Part shown: one piece after another, positions 63,735 to 64,000 of the stretch
Layout of the letters: every line of letters starts with the position of its first letter
Position numbering within the stretch: position 1 is the stretch's first letter
From: Oscillospiraceae bacterium
GTDB lineage: Bacteria; Bacillota; Clostridia; Oscillospirales; Ruminococcaceae
Direction of reading: 5' to 3'
NCBI GenBank assembly: GCA_017518255.1
Contig: JAFWVK010000084.1
Span: forward strand, 1-64,000
DNA: 64,000 bases
Made by a program: the position numbers and the translations under genes
Notes under the pieces: generated by a model
Seen by the model: only the letters and a program-made list of their open reading frames with translations
Told to the model about the DNA's origin: nothing
The model's database searches: none

Positions 63735-64000
63735 TTGATTTTGCCTCCTCCGTCAGTGTTTCGACCAGCTGATCGAGGAATTTCTTCGCCCGGTCATAGC
63801 TTTTCTGCATTTCCTTCTGTGAACTGAAAGTTTCAGACGGAATCCGGATTGCAAGGTAAGTGCTTTCCGGAAGCGGCTCTGTAAGATTCAGCTGCTTTTC
63901 AAAAGAACTGCCGCAGATATTGAGTTTGTAATCCTGTGCAAGCGGACAATCCGGATACAACTCTTCCATATTCATGAAAATATGGCCGGGTTCATAATAC
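63727..64000 (-). CDS. unknown protein, cut by the right window edge
   Basis: The frame is open from the window end to TGA at 63727-63729. An ATG exists at 63975, but the frame continues upstream without stops (YYEPGHIFMNMEELYPDCPL), so the gene most likely begins beyond 64000. The visible part is acidic and helical (SSQKEMQKSYDRAKKFLDQL). No family is recognised. It is translationally coupled to the membrane protein at 63120-63734 through an 8-base overlap. Confidence 0.65.
   Translation of the reverse strand, partial: YYEPGHIFMNMEELYPDCPLAQDYKLNICGSSFEKQLNLTEPLPESTYLAIRIPSETFSSQKEMQKSYDRAKKFLDQLVETLTEEAKSNE

Noticed and set aside
1..64000. tRNA, rRNA, insertion sequences, integrases and CRISPR arrays
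   Set aside because: No cloverleaf, rRNA-like segment, transposase or integrase ORF, terminal inverted repeats with target duplication, or repeat-spacer array was seen in reading through the window.

Overview
The window reads as a stretch of chromosome from a cellulosome-producing, low- to mid-GC Clostridia relative of Ruminococcus. Three secreted proteins carry type I dockerin modules (579-2222, 12400-15243, 30337-32961). A complete spoIIIAA-AH operon is followed by the Clostridia gene order nusB, M22 paralog, xseA, xseB, dxs, tlyA, nadK, argR, recN. An indolepyruvate oxidoreductase plus arylacetate-CoA ligase set fits an anaerobe of the rumen or gut. The species assignment is inference. No rRNA, tRNA, CRISPR array, insertion sequence or phage gene was found.

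Layout. 1-2.3 kb: the end of an unknown gene, a small basic protein, and a CBM22-like/dockerin/CE1 esterase; upstream of the esterase is a divergent promoter with no gene in front of it. 2.6-5.8 kb: MacB-type ABC ATPase and permease. 5.9-12.2 kb: a lipoprotein, then a three-gene unit of HdeD-like protein, MMPL exporter and an xxxLxxG heptad-repeat protein. 12.4-15.2 kb: dockerin GH43 arabinan-degrading enzyme. 15.5-26 kb (+): small lipoprotein, PRTase-like protein, ABC-2 exporter (three genes), acylphosphatase, two-gene minimal SUF (SufC plus a short SufB/D), PF14907-type nucleotidyltransferase, and a large fused ABC ATPase-permease.

26.0-37.1 kb (-): seven closely spaced genes read ahcY, pnp, unknown, mtaD-like deaminase, dockerin glycosidase, GGDEF-PAS diguanylate cyclase, GH3 beta-glucosidase. 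The first four fit recycling of S-adenosylhomocysteine and methylthioadenosine. 37.4-46.5 kb (+): a structured leader RNA, nicotinate phosphoribosyltransferase, a cytoplasmic GH26-like protein, a HAD phosphatase, iorA, iorB, paaK, a lipoprotein and an ACT-domain protein. IorAB with PaaK would interconvert arylacetates and arylpyruvates.

46.7-64 kb: zinc-ribbon protein, spoIIIAA-AH, Asp23-family protein, the nusB-recN housekeeping operon, an acyltransferase with a SHOCT-like tail, an unknown small protein, and two coupled genes running off the right edge on the minus strand.

Promoters are mostly sigma-A-like with 17-base spacers, and many carry an extended -10 (TGN-TATAAT). Several genes start at TTG behind a good Shine-Dalgarno. 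Start codons given here were set by the Shine-Dalgarno sequence rather than by the longest ORF. The strongest leads for follow-up are the leader RNA before pncB, the orphan divergent promoter with structured RNA at 2.3-2.5 kb, the minimal SUF pair, the PRTase-like protein lacking its acidic pair, and the heptad-repeat/MMPL unit.
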